DNA of 64,000 nucleotides from Mycoplasmopsis californica (GCF_000695835.1 NZ_CP007521.1:310001-374000); one strand, 5' to 3'; shown: positions 25,321 to 37,122, counted from the first letter of the stretch. The notes: generated by a model from the letters alone, not told the origin. Translations and numbers: made by a program.

Positions 25321-25326
25321 TAAAAT
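25321..25326 (+). promoter_or_regulatory. Candidate -10 box of giant protein C gene
   Basis: TAAAAT placed 9 bases after the T18 tract and 46 bases before the chosen ATG. The same arrangement (T tract, 11 bases, TAAAAT) precedes the lipoprotein gene ending the window. No convincing TTGACA is visible at 17 bases, so the T tract itself occupies the -35 to -10 spacer. Confidence 0.45.
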
Positions 25327-25372
25327 TTTCTCATAAATTAGTAATAAAATGAATGATAAAGTTGAGGATGAT

Positions 25373-28300
25373 ATGAAAAAATCTGTCAAACGAGGTTTAT
25401 TTAATTCTTTAGTTATTGCAGCCGGTGCCGCTTCTGCTGGCACCACTGCAATAACAATTAGCCATACAAGTGGGCTTAGTGCGAGTGAAATTGATAAAAT
25501 TATTGGAATTATCAATGAACAAAGCCAAAAAACCCAGCAATTTATTCAAAAACTTGACAAACATTACAATTCAGTAGATAGTCTAGAAAGTGTTATTAAT
25601 GAAACGCAAGAACAATTATCAGACATTAAAGCAAAATATCAAGAATTAAATAAAGATCAATATAAACAATACAACAAAATTAGACAAGCTCTTAAAGAAT
25701 TAAAAGATAATATTTCTAGTTTTGAAAATAAAATTGTTCAATCAAGAGAAAGATTAAAAGAAAATAAATCTAATTTAGACAAGATTGTGAATAAAGCTAA
25801 AAATACTTCACAAAGAGCAATTAAAAAGTTAAATAATACATCTGAAATCAATACTCCAGGTTTAAAAATAGCTAACAAGGAGCTTTTATTGGCGCTAAAA
25901 GAACTGGAGGAAGCCCGTAAAAAAGCGACAGATTCCAGAGAACATGTCGACAACTTGATTAAGATTGCGTCAAAAGTTGATATAGCTGAGAAAAAAGTGG
26001 CTAATTTAGTTAAAGAATTAGAAAGTTTATCTGTTGACCAATTAAAACAAAGATGATTGCAAGAAATGCAAAAACATATTATTGAATTGAATGACGGGAT
26101 AGCTAAAAGTGCAAAACTAGGATCTGACGTTGAAGAAATTACAAAATTTATTGAGAATTTAGCGCAAAAAGCAGTTGTTGCCCAAGACACAAGCTCGTTT
26201 ATCGATTCTAATCCGGAAGAGTTAAACACTGAAATTAGTAACAAAAACACTGAATTAAAACAAGTAATTGAAATTACTAAACAAACACTTTCTGACTTAA
26301 GCTCAAAACTAAACCAAATTAAAGACGAGATTAAGCAAAAAATAAATTCAGTTGAAAAAGAACAAAACGAATCTCAATCAATTATTAAAGTTTCCAAAGA
26401 TTTTCAAACTCTAGAAAAAGAACTTAACAATTCAAAACTGCGCTTAAGCGGACCTATTAAAGAAGTAAAAAATCAAGCAAATCTAACAAAATATCAAGAA
26501 GCTATTGAGAAAATAAGCGTTGTAGAAAAACGAGAACACCAAATTGCTGAAAATATACTGAATAAATTAAAATCTATTTTACATTCTGAATTAGATAATG
26601 CTAATTTAGATATAGAAAATAAACAAAAATTAAATTCCTTGATTTCAGAATCTAATTCAGTTGACCAACTTAAAAATGCTCAAAATCAAATTAAATTAGC
26701 AAAACTAAAAAACGAGCTAATAAATCAAGTTAAAGTAATGGATTTAATTTCTAAGGAGCATAAAATTGCAATTACGAATGAAATTAAGAGTGCTAATACT
26801 CAGGATTCAATTCAAAATATCAGTTCAAGCATCAATAATTTACAACAACAAAAACAAATAATTCATGAAAAAATAAAAGGTTTATCGAACTTATCTGATA
26901 AACAAATTTTGGTATTTTATGACAAAATTGTGGCTACCCAAGATCTAAACGCCTTAAATGAGATTTATGAACAAGCAATTAATTTTGAGAAAACTAAACA
27001 AAAAAGCAAGCAAGAAATAAGCGAATTAAAGAATTTAAGTCAAAGTGACAAAAATAATATTTATGTATTATTGCAAAATGGAACTAGCGACCGTGAAATT
27101 GAGTTAATTCTACAAAATGCTAAAGACTTGGATAATGCTAAAAGAAAAGCTCTATCTGATTTAACCACGTTTTCAGATTTAAATACAAAAGAAAACCAAG
27201 ATTTTGCTAGTGAAATTGCAAGTGCTAAAACTAAGGAACTTGTTGATGAGTTGCTAAAAAAAGCAAGTCAATTAAATGAAATTAAGAAAAATGCTAAATC
27301 CGAAATTCAAAATCATAGCAATTTATCGCAAAATTCAAAAGACAACTTTAAAAAAGTGATTTTAGAATCATTAACTACAGAAGAAATTGAAAAAATTAAA
27401 AATCAAGCAGCAAAATTAAATCAAGACAAACAAGACATTATTGATAAAATCCAGGCATCAAATAACTTTAGCTCAGAAGTTAAGAATGAGTTTGCTAATT
27501 TAATCAAAAACAGTGATTCTATTGAAAAAGCAAGTCAAATTTACAACGCAGTAATTGCTGTTGAGAACAGTAAAAAAGATGTTGGCAAACTAATTGAACA
27601 AGCTAATATAAATGATAAAGATAGCCTAAAAAATCAACTACAAAATAGAAAAACGCAAGAAGATGTAGATATCCTTAGAAAAAAAGTAGAGCTTGAAATC
27701 AAAAAAGTTGAAACTATTGCAAAAATTAATGAAATTTCTAAATTATCACCACAAAAACAACAAGAATTAATAGATAAAATTCAAAAAGCAACCTCTCCGG
27801 CCACTATTGAAGTAATTATTTCTGAGGCGAAAGGAGAAACGTTTAAAGTCGACGTAGCAAAAGCTAAGGAAGAAATCGAAAAGCTTAACTGAATCGCTGA
27901 AAGTGAAAAAAATAAGATATCAAAAGAACTAGATTCATTGACTGAAAGTCAGAAAACTCAGATTAAAGAAAAGCTTGATGCTTTAAAAAATAAAAATAAA
28001 CAAAAAGAAGATTTATATAATAACAATATCGCATCATCAATTGAATTTAACCAAGAATATAAAAATAAAATTAAGAAAAATATAATTGAATCATCGCTAC
28101 AAAATGACTGAGATAAAATTAAAGATGAATTTAAAGCTTTAGAAAAAGTTAAAACTGATATTAAAGATAAAATTCAAAATGAATTCAATTATTTAGGCAC
28201 AAAAGATAAGCAAGATTTTATTGCTTCATTAAAAGAAAAAGATGATAATCAAGGCTCACAAAAGATATTGCAGGACGCTAATAATTTAAATGACTTTAAA

Positions 28301-31300
28301 AAGAATTTAATTGATAAAATTACTGAACTTACACACGTTAATACTGAAAAACAAGCAATAATAGATAAGATTAAAAATGAGCAAACTAGATCTCAAGCAA
28401 CCAAATTTTATGAAGATTTATTGTTAAAATCACAAAAAGAAGAAGCTAAATTAAAAATAGAGCAAATGGACTCATTAAAAAATCACAAACAGAACTTTAA
28501 AGACCAAATTGACAGAAGCGTTAATAAGACGCTAGTTGATTCAGTTCTTGAAGCTGCTAAAATGAAAAATGAGCTAAATAAAGCTGTTGATGAAGCAAAA
28601 TATAATATCAATAAACTTGACTTAATTTCTGATGAGCATAAAAATGAGTTAAAAAATCAATTAGATGCTAAAAATAATATTGAGGAAGTTAAAAAACTAG
28701 TTAATGAAGCAACAGATTTAAATGGATATAAAAAAGAAAAAGAGTTTACTAAGTTGAATTTAACCAAACTAAGAGTCAATAGTGGTATTGAAGCTGAATT
28801 TGGCAAGAAATTAAAAGACGCTAAGACTAAGTCAAGTGTTGATACAATCGTTCGTGAGTACCAAGAATGAAATCAAAAAATTACACAAGCACACAATAAA
28901 GTTGACACTTTTGCCAAATTAGATCCATCATTAAAAACTGGATTTAAAGACGAAATTTCAAAAGCAAATAAAAATGAAATTGAAGGAATTTTGACTCGGG
29001 CAGAACGCCTAAATAACACAAACATTAATAATATAGCCGCTCTAAATAGTTTTAAATTGCTTAATAATGCTTATAAGAAAAAAATTGAGACTGAAATTAC
29101 GCGGCAAGAGGATGAAACCAAGTCTAATTCTAAGCTTGATGAAGCTAGAAGACTGTCAAAAACTAAAGAAAATACCAATAACGAAATAAAAAGTAATAGT
29201 TTTTTAACTAACCAACAAAAAAATAATTTTGAAAGTCAATTAATTGCAGTTGATGATGAAAAAGGCGTTCAAAAAGTTAAAGCTCAAGCTCAAAAAGACC
29301 AAAAGAAAAAATCTGATAGTATTAATAAAATATCTAGACTTGATTATCTATCCGCTGCCGAGAAGGAAAATGCCAAAAAACAAGTTGTTAATGCAAATTT
29401 AGATAACCAAATAGATAATAGCGTTAAAAATGCTGAGAGTTTAAATGGACAAAAGAAACAGATTGCTAATCAAATTGATAGTTTAACTTTATTGCCACAA
29501 GTTCTAAAGACGCGTGCGAAAAACAACATTAAAAACGCAAATGGAATACCTGCTGCTCAAAAAATTCTTGACAATCATAAAGCATTCAACACTAAAAAAC
29601 AAAATGCTAAAAAATCTATTGATAGCTTTAATCATTTAGAAACAACACAAAAAAATAAATATAAAGACAGAATAGATAAACTTGAAAAACAAAACCAAGT
29701 TGATGGTATTGTGAATGAAGCAAGAAAAGAAAATGATTTAGTTAAGTCTAAAAAAGAGTCGGCAACTATTAATGAATTCACTTATTTGAGTGAAAAAGAA
29801 AAAACACAATTTAAACAATTGATTGAAAAACAAAAAAATGTACCTAATGTTAAGAAAGAATTTGAAAAAGCTAAAAAATTAAATAACGATAAGAAAATGT
29901 GAGCTGATAAGATTAATGGATTAGGTCTTATTTCGCAAGGTCAAAAATCGAGTGCGATTGAACAAATTAAAAAACAAGATGGTGCAGAAAAAGCCAAAGC
30001 AAAATTCAATGAATTGAATGGCTTAAACGATAAAAAGAAACCAATTGAAAAAACTATTCAATCATCAAATAAAATTACTCAAAAAGGTAAGCAAGATTTA
30101 AAAGATGAGTTGCTAGACAAAACTACCGAGCAAGAATTAAACAGCATAAACGAAGGAATCCAAAGTTGAAATAGTGAAACTGATAAAAATGCTGGCTTAA
30201 TTGATACGGCACAAAAAGTTAAAGCAGAGGTTCAAAAGCTAGCTAAAATTGACAATAATTCAGTACAATCTGTGTTAAATTCATTGAATTCGTTAATTTC
30301 TACAAACACAAAAAATAATAATGATTCCTTATCTCAATTAAAAAGTAAAAATAATAATTTAGAATCAGAAATAAGCAAAAAATATAATGAGTTAAATAAA
30401 GCGATGCAAAATTTTTCTAATAATTTTAGAAGTAAAATATTCAACTCACAAAATCTTCATAAAAAAGATGCTTTATTGAAGTTAAAACAAGAATTTGATT
30501 CAAGTATTCAAACCTATAAAAATATTAATACACAACTAAAAACACGTTTTGGCGATAGTAAAATTAATCAATCTGAATTTAATAAAGTGATTAAAGAGTT
30601 AGAAGAAGTATCAAAATTATTAAATGAACAAATTGATTTAACGAAAAAATATGATGAACTAAAAAACACAATTGATTCTGGATTGCTGAGCGAAAGTCAT
30701 AAAGCAATGTATCGTTTAAGAATTGAATCTAATTTAGGTCAAGATACTGCAAGTATTGGCGAATTTGAAAAACTTAAAGAAGAAATAGAAACAAAAATAA
30801 AAGAAAATCAGGAACAAAAAACCCATTTTGATAAAAAAATTGAAATGATTAAAAAATCAGCAAGTGCGTTAATAGTTAATCTTCCAAATAATAATGGTAT
30901 TAAAAGTTCAAACCAGTCTATGAGCGTTAATTACAAGAATATTGCAGACAATTATAAAAATGCATTTAATGACATTCTTAAAGAAAATAATGTAAAAAAA
31001 GCAAATTCTGAATTAGATAAAATTTATGAAATGATTTCAATGTATGAAAAAGGATATACTGATTTGAATAAGTATATTAGCCAAAGAGGTCAAGACGAAG
31101 CAACAAAAAATCAAGCTTGAACTAAATTTGATACATTATCATCTAACCTTAGAGTTGAAATGACTAAAATTATAACCAATGGTTCTAATCCACTTGATAA
31201 TGAATTTAGGCCATTAGATAGTTATAACAATGTAATTAATCAAAAATCATATTTTGATGCTTCGGTTAAAGAAGCGAAAGAAATAATTTTTAGAAAAGAA

Positions 31301-31621
31301 GTTGATCTAATTCAAAAAGAATGAATCAAGGATACAAGTTATCATCAAACTAGTTACAAAATACAATACGTTGTAATTAAAGAAAAAAACGGCAAAAAAG
31401 AAATCCATGTAACTAAAAACCCGCTTTCAAATCGATTTAAAAATATGAATATTAAATTTGTTCATCATAAATCGCCAGGTGAAACAATTCAATTACAAAC
31501 CGATTGAACTAAAAAATACTTCATTACAGCGGATATTATAATAAGTAGTGGCGATGGTGATGGACTTGAATACAAAATTGAGGACGTAAATGTAAAACAA
31601 ATAAACACAGTTAGAAATTAA
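25373..31621 (+). CDS. Giant surface protein C with about 24 GA-like three-helix modules (2082 aa)
   Basis: ATG 25373 is preferred because GAGG lies 8 bases upstream; ATG 25349 is in frame but has no SD. The N-terminal anchor is LFNSLVIAAGAASAGTTAITIS, resembling protein B (SAVGTT/SAGTT), again without lipobox. Residues 30-390 are coiled coil. From about 390 to 1600 a unit of 45-50 residues repeats about 24 times: a helix with AK..I, then a loop FxxLS or LDxIS, then xxKxxFxxxIxxA, then VxxILxxAxxLN. This matches the layout of GA (protein G-related albumin-binding) modules, found in streptococcal protein G, staphylococcal Ebh and mycoplasma surface proteins. A further coil and a beta-rich end of about 120 residues (1950-2082) follow. 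Host albumin binding is a family-based inference. Confidence 0.78.
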
Positions 31622-31653
31622 TAAAATAAATCCTGAGATATACCTTAGATATT

Positions 31654-31697
31654 AAAATAACGAACACCTTTATTTTGTAAAGGTGTTCGTTATTTTT
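31654..31697. terminator. Bidirectional terminator between giant C and lipoprotein
   Basis: Long stem AATAACGAACACCTT / AAGGTGTTCGTTATT with T runs on both strands (TTTTTAATT on plus, TTTTAATATC on minus). It serves both convergent genes. Confidence 0.88.
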
Positions 31698-31699
31698 AA

Positions 31700-32353
31700 T
31701 TATGCTTTATAAATTGTGCATAAATTAGCATAAATTTTAGAATTACCATTACTATATTCAGCCGAAGTTGTGGTATCACTATACATATGACATTGAACCC
31801 CTATTATTTTGAATTTCATTGTAAGGATATTATCTTTTATTTTGTTATAAATTGTTTTAGATGTTTTAAATTTAAAGACAATGTAGCCACTTGAGTCATG
31901 TTCGCTATCTATTGGGGTCAATTTATTTTTAAATTTTTCTAATTGTTCTTTTTCTTTTGGCTCGGCCTCTTTTATAGCATTATCAAGAGTTTTAAGGCTT
32001 TTATCTTTTGCTGAGCTTAATTCAGATTCTTGTTTTTGTTTTTTTGCTTCTGTATCATCAATTTCACTTTTTTGTTTTGATGCAGCTTGGATTGCATTTC
32101 CAAGTTGATTTTTTGCGGACTGGTAGTTTAGTTTAGTTGGCGATTTTGGCACTGATTCTTGAGCTGATGCAATTTGTGTCTCAAGTGTAGTTTTAAGTTG
32201 ATTAGCTGATGTCAATGTAGTTTCATAATTTGTTTTAGCTATTTGTAGTTCTTGGTTTTGTTTGGTGTCATGATTTTTATTTTTGCATGATGCGAATAAC
32301 ATTGATAATGTTGTAGTTGTCGCCAATGGCATTAGCAACATTGTTAACTTCAA
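31700..32353 (-). CDS. Small lipoprotein, coiled-coil
   Basis: About 217 aa. Hydrophobic signal MLLMPLATTTTLSMLFASC with lipobox LFASC and then KNKNHDTK, typical of mycoplasma lipoproteins. The middle (residues 30-140) is Gln/Lys/Glu-rich coiled coil; the last 70 residues are less charged and may fold as a beta domain. The start is unusual: the frame has no ATG between the upstream stop and the signal core. An SD-like AAGGAAAG lies too far from the internal ATG (32341), and TTG at 32353 or a more upstream codon of the KESKNKKILKL stretch may be used. Function unknown; a surface antigen is likely. It is transcribed toward giant C and shares its terminator. Confidence 0.7.
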   Translation of the reverse strand: MKLTMLLMPLATTTTLSMLFASCKNKNHDTKQNQELQIAKTNYETTLTSANQLKTTLETQIASAQESVPKSPTKLNYQSAKNQLGNAIQAASKQKSEIDDTEAKKQKQESELSSAKDKSLKTLDNAIKEAEPKEKEQLEKFKNKLTPIDSEHDSSGYIVFKFKTSKTIYNKIKDNILTMKFKIIGVQCHMYSDTTTSAEYSNGNSKIYANLCTIYKA

Positions 32354-32552
32354 TATTTTTTTATTTTTACTTTCCTTTTTTTGTTAATAACATTGTTATT
32401 GTAAAAAAAGCAAACTATATTGCACTTGTTTCATATTTTTGTATTCAAAATTAATAAAATAGAAATGTTTACTCACCATTTAAGTCAGCGTTAGTAGTTT
32501 TAATGGAACAAAAATGTGGCTGAGTAATTTGCTCACTAACTAAATATATTTG
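32354..32552. other. Intergenic region between lipoprotein and adk
   Basis: About 200 bases with nothing recognisable apart from the promoter zone expected for the minus-strand lipoprotein gene. No tRNA or open frame with SD. The adk terminator adjoins. Confidence 0.5.
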
Positions 32553-32586
32553 ATGAAAAAATTAGCGCCTTTTGGCGCCAATTTTA
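32553..32586 (-). terminator. Rho-independent terminator of secY-adk
   Basis: On the minus strand TTGGCGCC-AAAA-GGCGCTAA followed by TTTTTTCATC, 75 bases past the adk stop. GC-rich stem and T run are both present. Confidence 0.85.
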
Positions 32587-32660
32587 TGATTTGGTAATCG
32601 ATTAGAACAGTTTCAACAAGACACGTGCTATAAAATATCTTATTGAACTATAGCTAAGGG

Positions 32661-33320
32661 TTATTTTTTGATTTTGTTTAAAACTTCAAGTGCTATATCA
32701 CTAGCGTTTCCGTTAGCGTCGATTGAAATTACCCGGCCGTTTTCTTGGTAAAAATCTAAAAGAGGTTGAGTTGAATCGTGGTAGATTTTTTGGCGAACTC
32801 TAATTGAATCTAACGAATCGTCAGCTCTCGTAAATAGAAGAGCTCCATCTTTTTCACATTTATCACCCAATTTTGATGGCATGTATTCGATATGATATCC
32901 GCTTTTGCACTGTGGACAAAAACGACGTCCTGATAATCTCTTCAATACTAAATCGTCATCAGCGTGCAATGACACAACAGCATATTCAAACCCTTCAATT
33001 GAATCTAGAAATTGAGCTTGATTAATTGTGCGCGGATATCCGTCTAATATAACGCTTTTTTGCTCGCCGATTAATTCAATTAATTTATTTTTAACTATTT
33101 CGTTGGTGATTTCATCTGGTACATACTGTCCTGATTTAACAATTTCAGATACTTTTAATCCCAGTGCACTTTGGCTAGCTATCTCTTCGCGAAATATGCT
33201 ACCTGTTGATAAATGAATATATCCATAATCTTTGGCGATTATTCCAGCCACAGTGCCTTTACCAACACCAGGAGGACCCATGAAAACCATATTTAATTTA
33301 GGCTGCGAATCTTTTATCAT
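32661..33320 (-). CDS. adk: Adenylate kinase
   Basis: 219 aa; converts ATP and AMP to two ADP. P-loop is GPPGVGKGT near residue 15, and the NMP-binding segment is LSTGSIFREEI. DGYPRTINQA and the LID with a zinc site follow: CPQC, then 16 residues, then CEKD, giving Cys3-Asp ligands as in Gram-positive long-form adenylate kinases. GRRFCP and RADD/RVRQKIYH provide the catalytic arginines. The ATG overlaps the end of secY by 7 bases and has its own strong SD (GAGGGGTT) inside secY. Co-transcription with secY is the ancestral arrangement of the spc operon, but map and infA do not follow here; a terminator does. Confidence 0.96.
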   Translation of the reverse strand: MIKDSQPKLNMVFMGPPGVGKGTVAGIIAKDYGYIHLSTGSIFREEIASQSALGLKVSEIVKSGQYVPDEITNEIVKNKLIELIGEQKSVILDGYPRTINQAQFLDSIEGFEYAVVSLHADDDLVLKRLSGRRFCPQCKSGYHIEYMPSKLGDKCEKDGALLFTRADDSLDSIRVRQKIYHDSTQPLLDFYQENGRVISIDANGNASDIALEVLNKIKK

Positions 33321-34789
33321 AATAACCCCTCATCATTTTTGTTTTTGTTTGTATCTTTTTTGTCAGGACCATACTCTGTATACATATTTTCGTAAGCGAT
33401 TTGTTCGCTGGCTTGACGCGTAATTTGTTTTTGTTTAGCGAAGCGAGTTGTTTTTAATCTCGCTTTAAATTGAGCAATTGTTTCTAGTGCCACAGATACT
33501 AAAATCATCACACTTGTCCCGCCAAAAGAAATTGCAGGAGGTCAATGTAAAATTAAGATTTGTAAATATTGAAATGACGCTAGCAACACTAAATAAAATG
33601 CCGAAAATGTTGATAATCTTAAAACAATTGCGAATAAGTAATCTTCGGTTTGTTCACCAGGTTGGACTCCGGGGATAAAAGTTGAATTTTTCGCAAAATC
33701 TTCACTGATTTTATCAATTTTTGATTGCTGGATACCCATTAAGTAGCTAAAGAAGAAAGTAATGATAACTAGCAATGACAAACCAAGAGGTGATGTAAAT
33801 TGCATATATTCATTAATTCAAGCTTTAGCACCATTTCCATTTGGCAAAATTCGAGCAATCATAATCGGGAATGAAATAACCATTGTTGAGAAAATTATTG
33901 GCATAATCCCACCAGGATTTAATTTAATTGGTAATTTACCCATATCTTTAACATTTCTTGAGCGTCCAGCCCCAGTTTGTTGGATTGGAATATGACGTTC
34001 TGAGTTATAAATCAAACCTACAACAAATAAAGTTATGCAGAAAATGAATAAATATACTGCAAAATTTAATGAACCAATAAATATAGCCGAATTTGAGTGG
34101 CTACCTACAAAATATGTAATAGCACTTCTAAATTGATTTGGTAATGAAAATGCCATACCTACAAAAATAATTAAGGATGTCCCATTTCCAATCCCGCGAT
34201 CAGTAATTTGTTCGGCGATAAACAATGAAAACAACGATCCCGCAATTAAGATTAATGGAACAATCAAGTATGTTGTCAGTGCTAATGAATTAGGTCCATA
34301 GACAGGAATAATTTTTATAAATGGATTATCACCCGCTCCTAGGGATTGTGACAATAGAATGGCTTGCGGAAAGGCGATGATTAGGGTTAAAACTCGAGTA
34401 ATAACATTTAGTTTTCTTCGACCTTGCGGACCAGATTGACTTAATTTGTGTATCGCAGGAAACAATCTAGTTTGAAGCAATGACATAATTAAGGAAGCGT
34501 TAATAAAGGGAGAAATACCTAAGGCAGCTAATGAAAAATTCCTTAAACCACCACCCCCAATTAAGTTCAATGTATTAAAAAATGTATCTTGTTGAACTGT
34601 ATCAGGGCTGTTAATTTTAACAAATGGAGACCCGATTGTAGTCATAATTACATATAAAGCTAAAAATGAAAGTGTTAAAATAACCTTTTTTGTTACATCT
34701 TTATTTTCTCAAAAAGATTTCCAACGCTGGCCAAGACCATATCAAAAACGAGATAAATTGTAACCGATATTGGTAAAAAATTTCTTCAT
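33314..34789 (-). CDS. secY: Preprotein translocase subunit SecY
   Basis: 491 aa polytopic membrane protein, the channel of the Sec translocon through which lipoproteins and the giant surface proteins would be exported or inserted. Start MKKFFTNIGYNLSRF, SD GAGAAAGG. Ten membrane segments can be followed; family motifs include LGISPFINASLIMSLLQ (plug/TM2 region), QSGPQGRRKLNV (cytoplasmic loop), DRGIGNGTSLIIF, and PIQQTGAGRSR with LPIKLNPGGIMPIIF. The C-terminal tail is unusually long and hydrophilic (DKKDTNKNKNDEGLLW) and ends in a UGA Trp before TAA, inside the adk start. The gene has its own promoter and is not preceded by ribosomal protein genes, unlike the usual spc operon. Confidence 0.96.
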
Positions 34790-34848
34790 ACAACCTTTCT
34801 CTAATGACTTAATTAGGATAATTCATTAAATATAAATAGATAATTTAC

Positions 34849-34854
34849 ATTATA
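34849..34854 (-). promoter_or_regulatory. Candidate -10 box of secY-adk
   Basis: TATAAT on the minus strand, about 60 bases before the secY ATG, in the context GTTTTTTGTATAATG. The TTTTTTG run may act as a weak -35. Confidence 0.5.
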
Positions 34855-34921
34855 CAAAAAACGAGGCTAATTTAAAATATAAAATTTTAATTTAGCATCA
34901 AAAATTTTTGTAATTTTAGCA

Positions 34922-36877
34922 TTACAACTCAAGCATCTTAATTGTTTCATCAATGATATTTTCAACAGTTAACCCATTATCGTGGTATATTAGCTCACCT
35001 TTACCAGAGCAACCGAATTTTTTGGCCAAAATGGCTCTAAAACGTGTATATTCAGCAATTTTATATCACATTGTGTCATTGCTTGCTTCAATCGCTAATA
35101 AAGGAGTTTGAAAATGATTAGAAATTTTTGCAATTTCCTCGGTGTCATTAACTAAAAATTGTAAGACTGGAACAGAATACACTTTTACATTCAAGTTGTG
35201 CTTTTCATTTAATTTTTTAGCCGCATTAACAGCTATTTCAACTTCTGAACCACTTGCCAAAAGGTTAATTGACTTAGTAGATTCGGAATTTAATTCAATA
35301 ATTAAACGTGTCTTTAATACACTTGTTAAATCTTGGGGTTGTGTATAAGTTTTTAAGTTTTGGCGTGATGTTATAATTGAAATTTGTTCACGTTTTGAAT
35401 TTAGTGCATAAGCAAAGGCTGCCTCAGTTTCGTATTGATCGCAGGGGCGAATAACAACCATATTTGGCGTTGAGCGCAACATAGTTAATTGTTCAACGGG
35501 CTGATGTGTCGGGCCATCTTCGCCAACCATGTATGTATCGTGAGAATACACATTTATTACTGGTAATTCCATTAATGAAGCAAGACGCATCGCGCCTTTT
35601 GAATAATCAGCAAAGGCTAAAAATGTAGAAGCTAATGTTTTTAAATTGGTAGCTAAATTAATGCCATTATTGATTGCACACATGGCATGCTCACGAATAC
35701 CATATTTAATACCTTGGCCGCCTTCACTAATAGATTTTGAAAATCCAATTTTAGTCGATGAAAACAAATCGGCACTTCCACCAACTATTGATCAATAATT
35801 TCGTTCTAAGTATTTAACAATTTGCCCGCTATATTCACGAGTTGATAAATCGTTTGCTGAGAATTCAATTTTGCTTAAATCATAAGAAATATTGTTGCTA
35901 ATTAAAGATTGAAGTTCAGAAGATAATTCTGGGTAATTTTCAGTATATTTATCAATATTTTTCAGTCAATTTTGATAATTTTTATTTTTTTGTTCTCAAA
36001 AACTTTGAGCATAAGAATAGTTGTCATCATCATATTCAAAAGGGGTAAAGCTATCTAGGCTCATAGCTTTTTTAGTGGCTATTGTTTGTTCTGGTGTAAA
36101 TAAAGCAGCATGCCCTTTTGATGAATCTTGATAATCAGTATATTTTGCAATGTTTGTGTGTATTTGCAAGTATGTTGGCCCTTTTAAATCTTTTATTTTT
36201 AAAAGTGCTTGCTCAATTAAATAGGGATCGCTTTCAATTTCGATAACATTAAATTTTTGAGCCTCAAAAAACTTTTTAAAATCAATATTATTCACCTCAT
36301 TGTAAGGCGTATCAATTTGTATTTTGTTAAAATCGTGTATCAGAACAAAGTTGCTAACTTGCAGGGTTCCAGCTAACTGGATCGCTTCTAAAGCTACTCC
36401 CTCTTGTAAGCACCCGTCGCCGTGTAAAACATAAACAGTGTGGTCAATAATGTTGTAATCAGGTTTATTGAAGCGTTTAGCTAAATAATCACGACCTAAT
36501 GCCATCCCCAAACCATTTGCAATTCCTTGTCCTAAAGCGCCAGTTGACACATCAATGTATTGAAAACGATCAATTTCAGGATGGCCACTAGTTCTAGAAC
36601 CATATTTTCGAAATTGCTCAATATCTTGGCGATCCAATAACCCCATAAAATGCATGATTGTATATATAGTTAATGAACCATGGCCTGCTGACAAAATAAA
36701 TTTGTCTCTATTTAATCATTTTGGATTGAGATTTGTAAAGTTGAAATATTTAGTAAACAATGTCGCTGTAATTTCAGCAGAACCAATCGCCATTCCTGAA
36801 TGGCCACTTTTAGCATTGTTAACCGCATCCATTACTAACCCTCGCATTGAGGCAATTAATTTTTCTAATTTGTTCAT
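34922..36877 (-). CDS. tkt: Transketolase
   Basis: 651 aa. Thiamine-diphosphate enzyme of the pentose phosphate pathway, moving two-carbon units between sugar phosphates and supplying pentoses for nucleotides. N-terminal TPP domain: SGHSGMAIG, FILSAGHGS, GTLQVSN and the metal/TPP motif VLHGDGCLQEG...HDFNKIQID. The middle pyrimidine domain is KYGIREHAM with the catalytic Glu, followed by THDTYMVGEDGPTHQPVEQL (SHDTYMVGEDGPTHQP), the hallmark of transketolases. The C-terminal domain has LLASGSEVEIAV. Start ATG with AAGGGA SD. Several Trp are UGA, including the one after NLNPK. Single-gene unit, divergent from the ecf operon. Confidence 0.96.
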
Positions 36878-37108
36878 GTTATCATCCCTTCCCAAAATAC
36901 ACGTTTTTAAGGTTTATTTATGTTTTTTGATTTTTAAAATATTGCAAAAATCTGTTTTTATTACATAATTGAATTATAATCTACCCTTTTTTGATACTGA
37001 AACAATATATCAAAATCTTGCATTGTTCAAACTCAGCCACTTATAAAAAGAATAAATAACTAAATTTAGCTTTTTATTTTTTTTAGTGTTTTAAAATCGA
37101 ACTGGTAT

Positions 37109-37114
37109 TATAAT
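37109..37114 (+). promoter_or_regulatory. Promoter of ecf operon, predicted leaderless
   Basis: Extended -10 CTGGTATTATAAT; the TATAAT ends only 8 bases before the ecfA1 ATG and no SD is present, so transcription should begin at or within two bases of the start codon. A GTATTATAA core also precedes trpS and upp. Confidence 0.55.
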
Positions 37115-37122
37115 TAGACATT

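Noticed and set aside
7777-31621. Many short ORFs in a row, looking like decayed pseudogenes
   Set aside because: All pieces of each gene are in one frame and are separated only by TGA, which is Trp here. The genes are intact.
32587-32660. Possible tRNA or small RNA between adk and its terminator
   Set aside because: No cloverleaf or T-arm sequence (GGTTCRA) can be drawn; it is the 3' untranslated part of adk.
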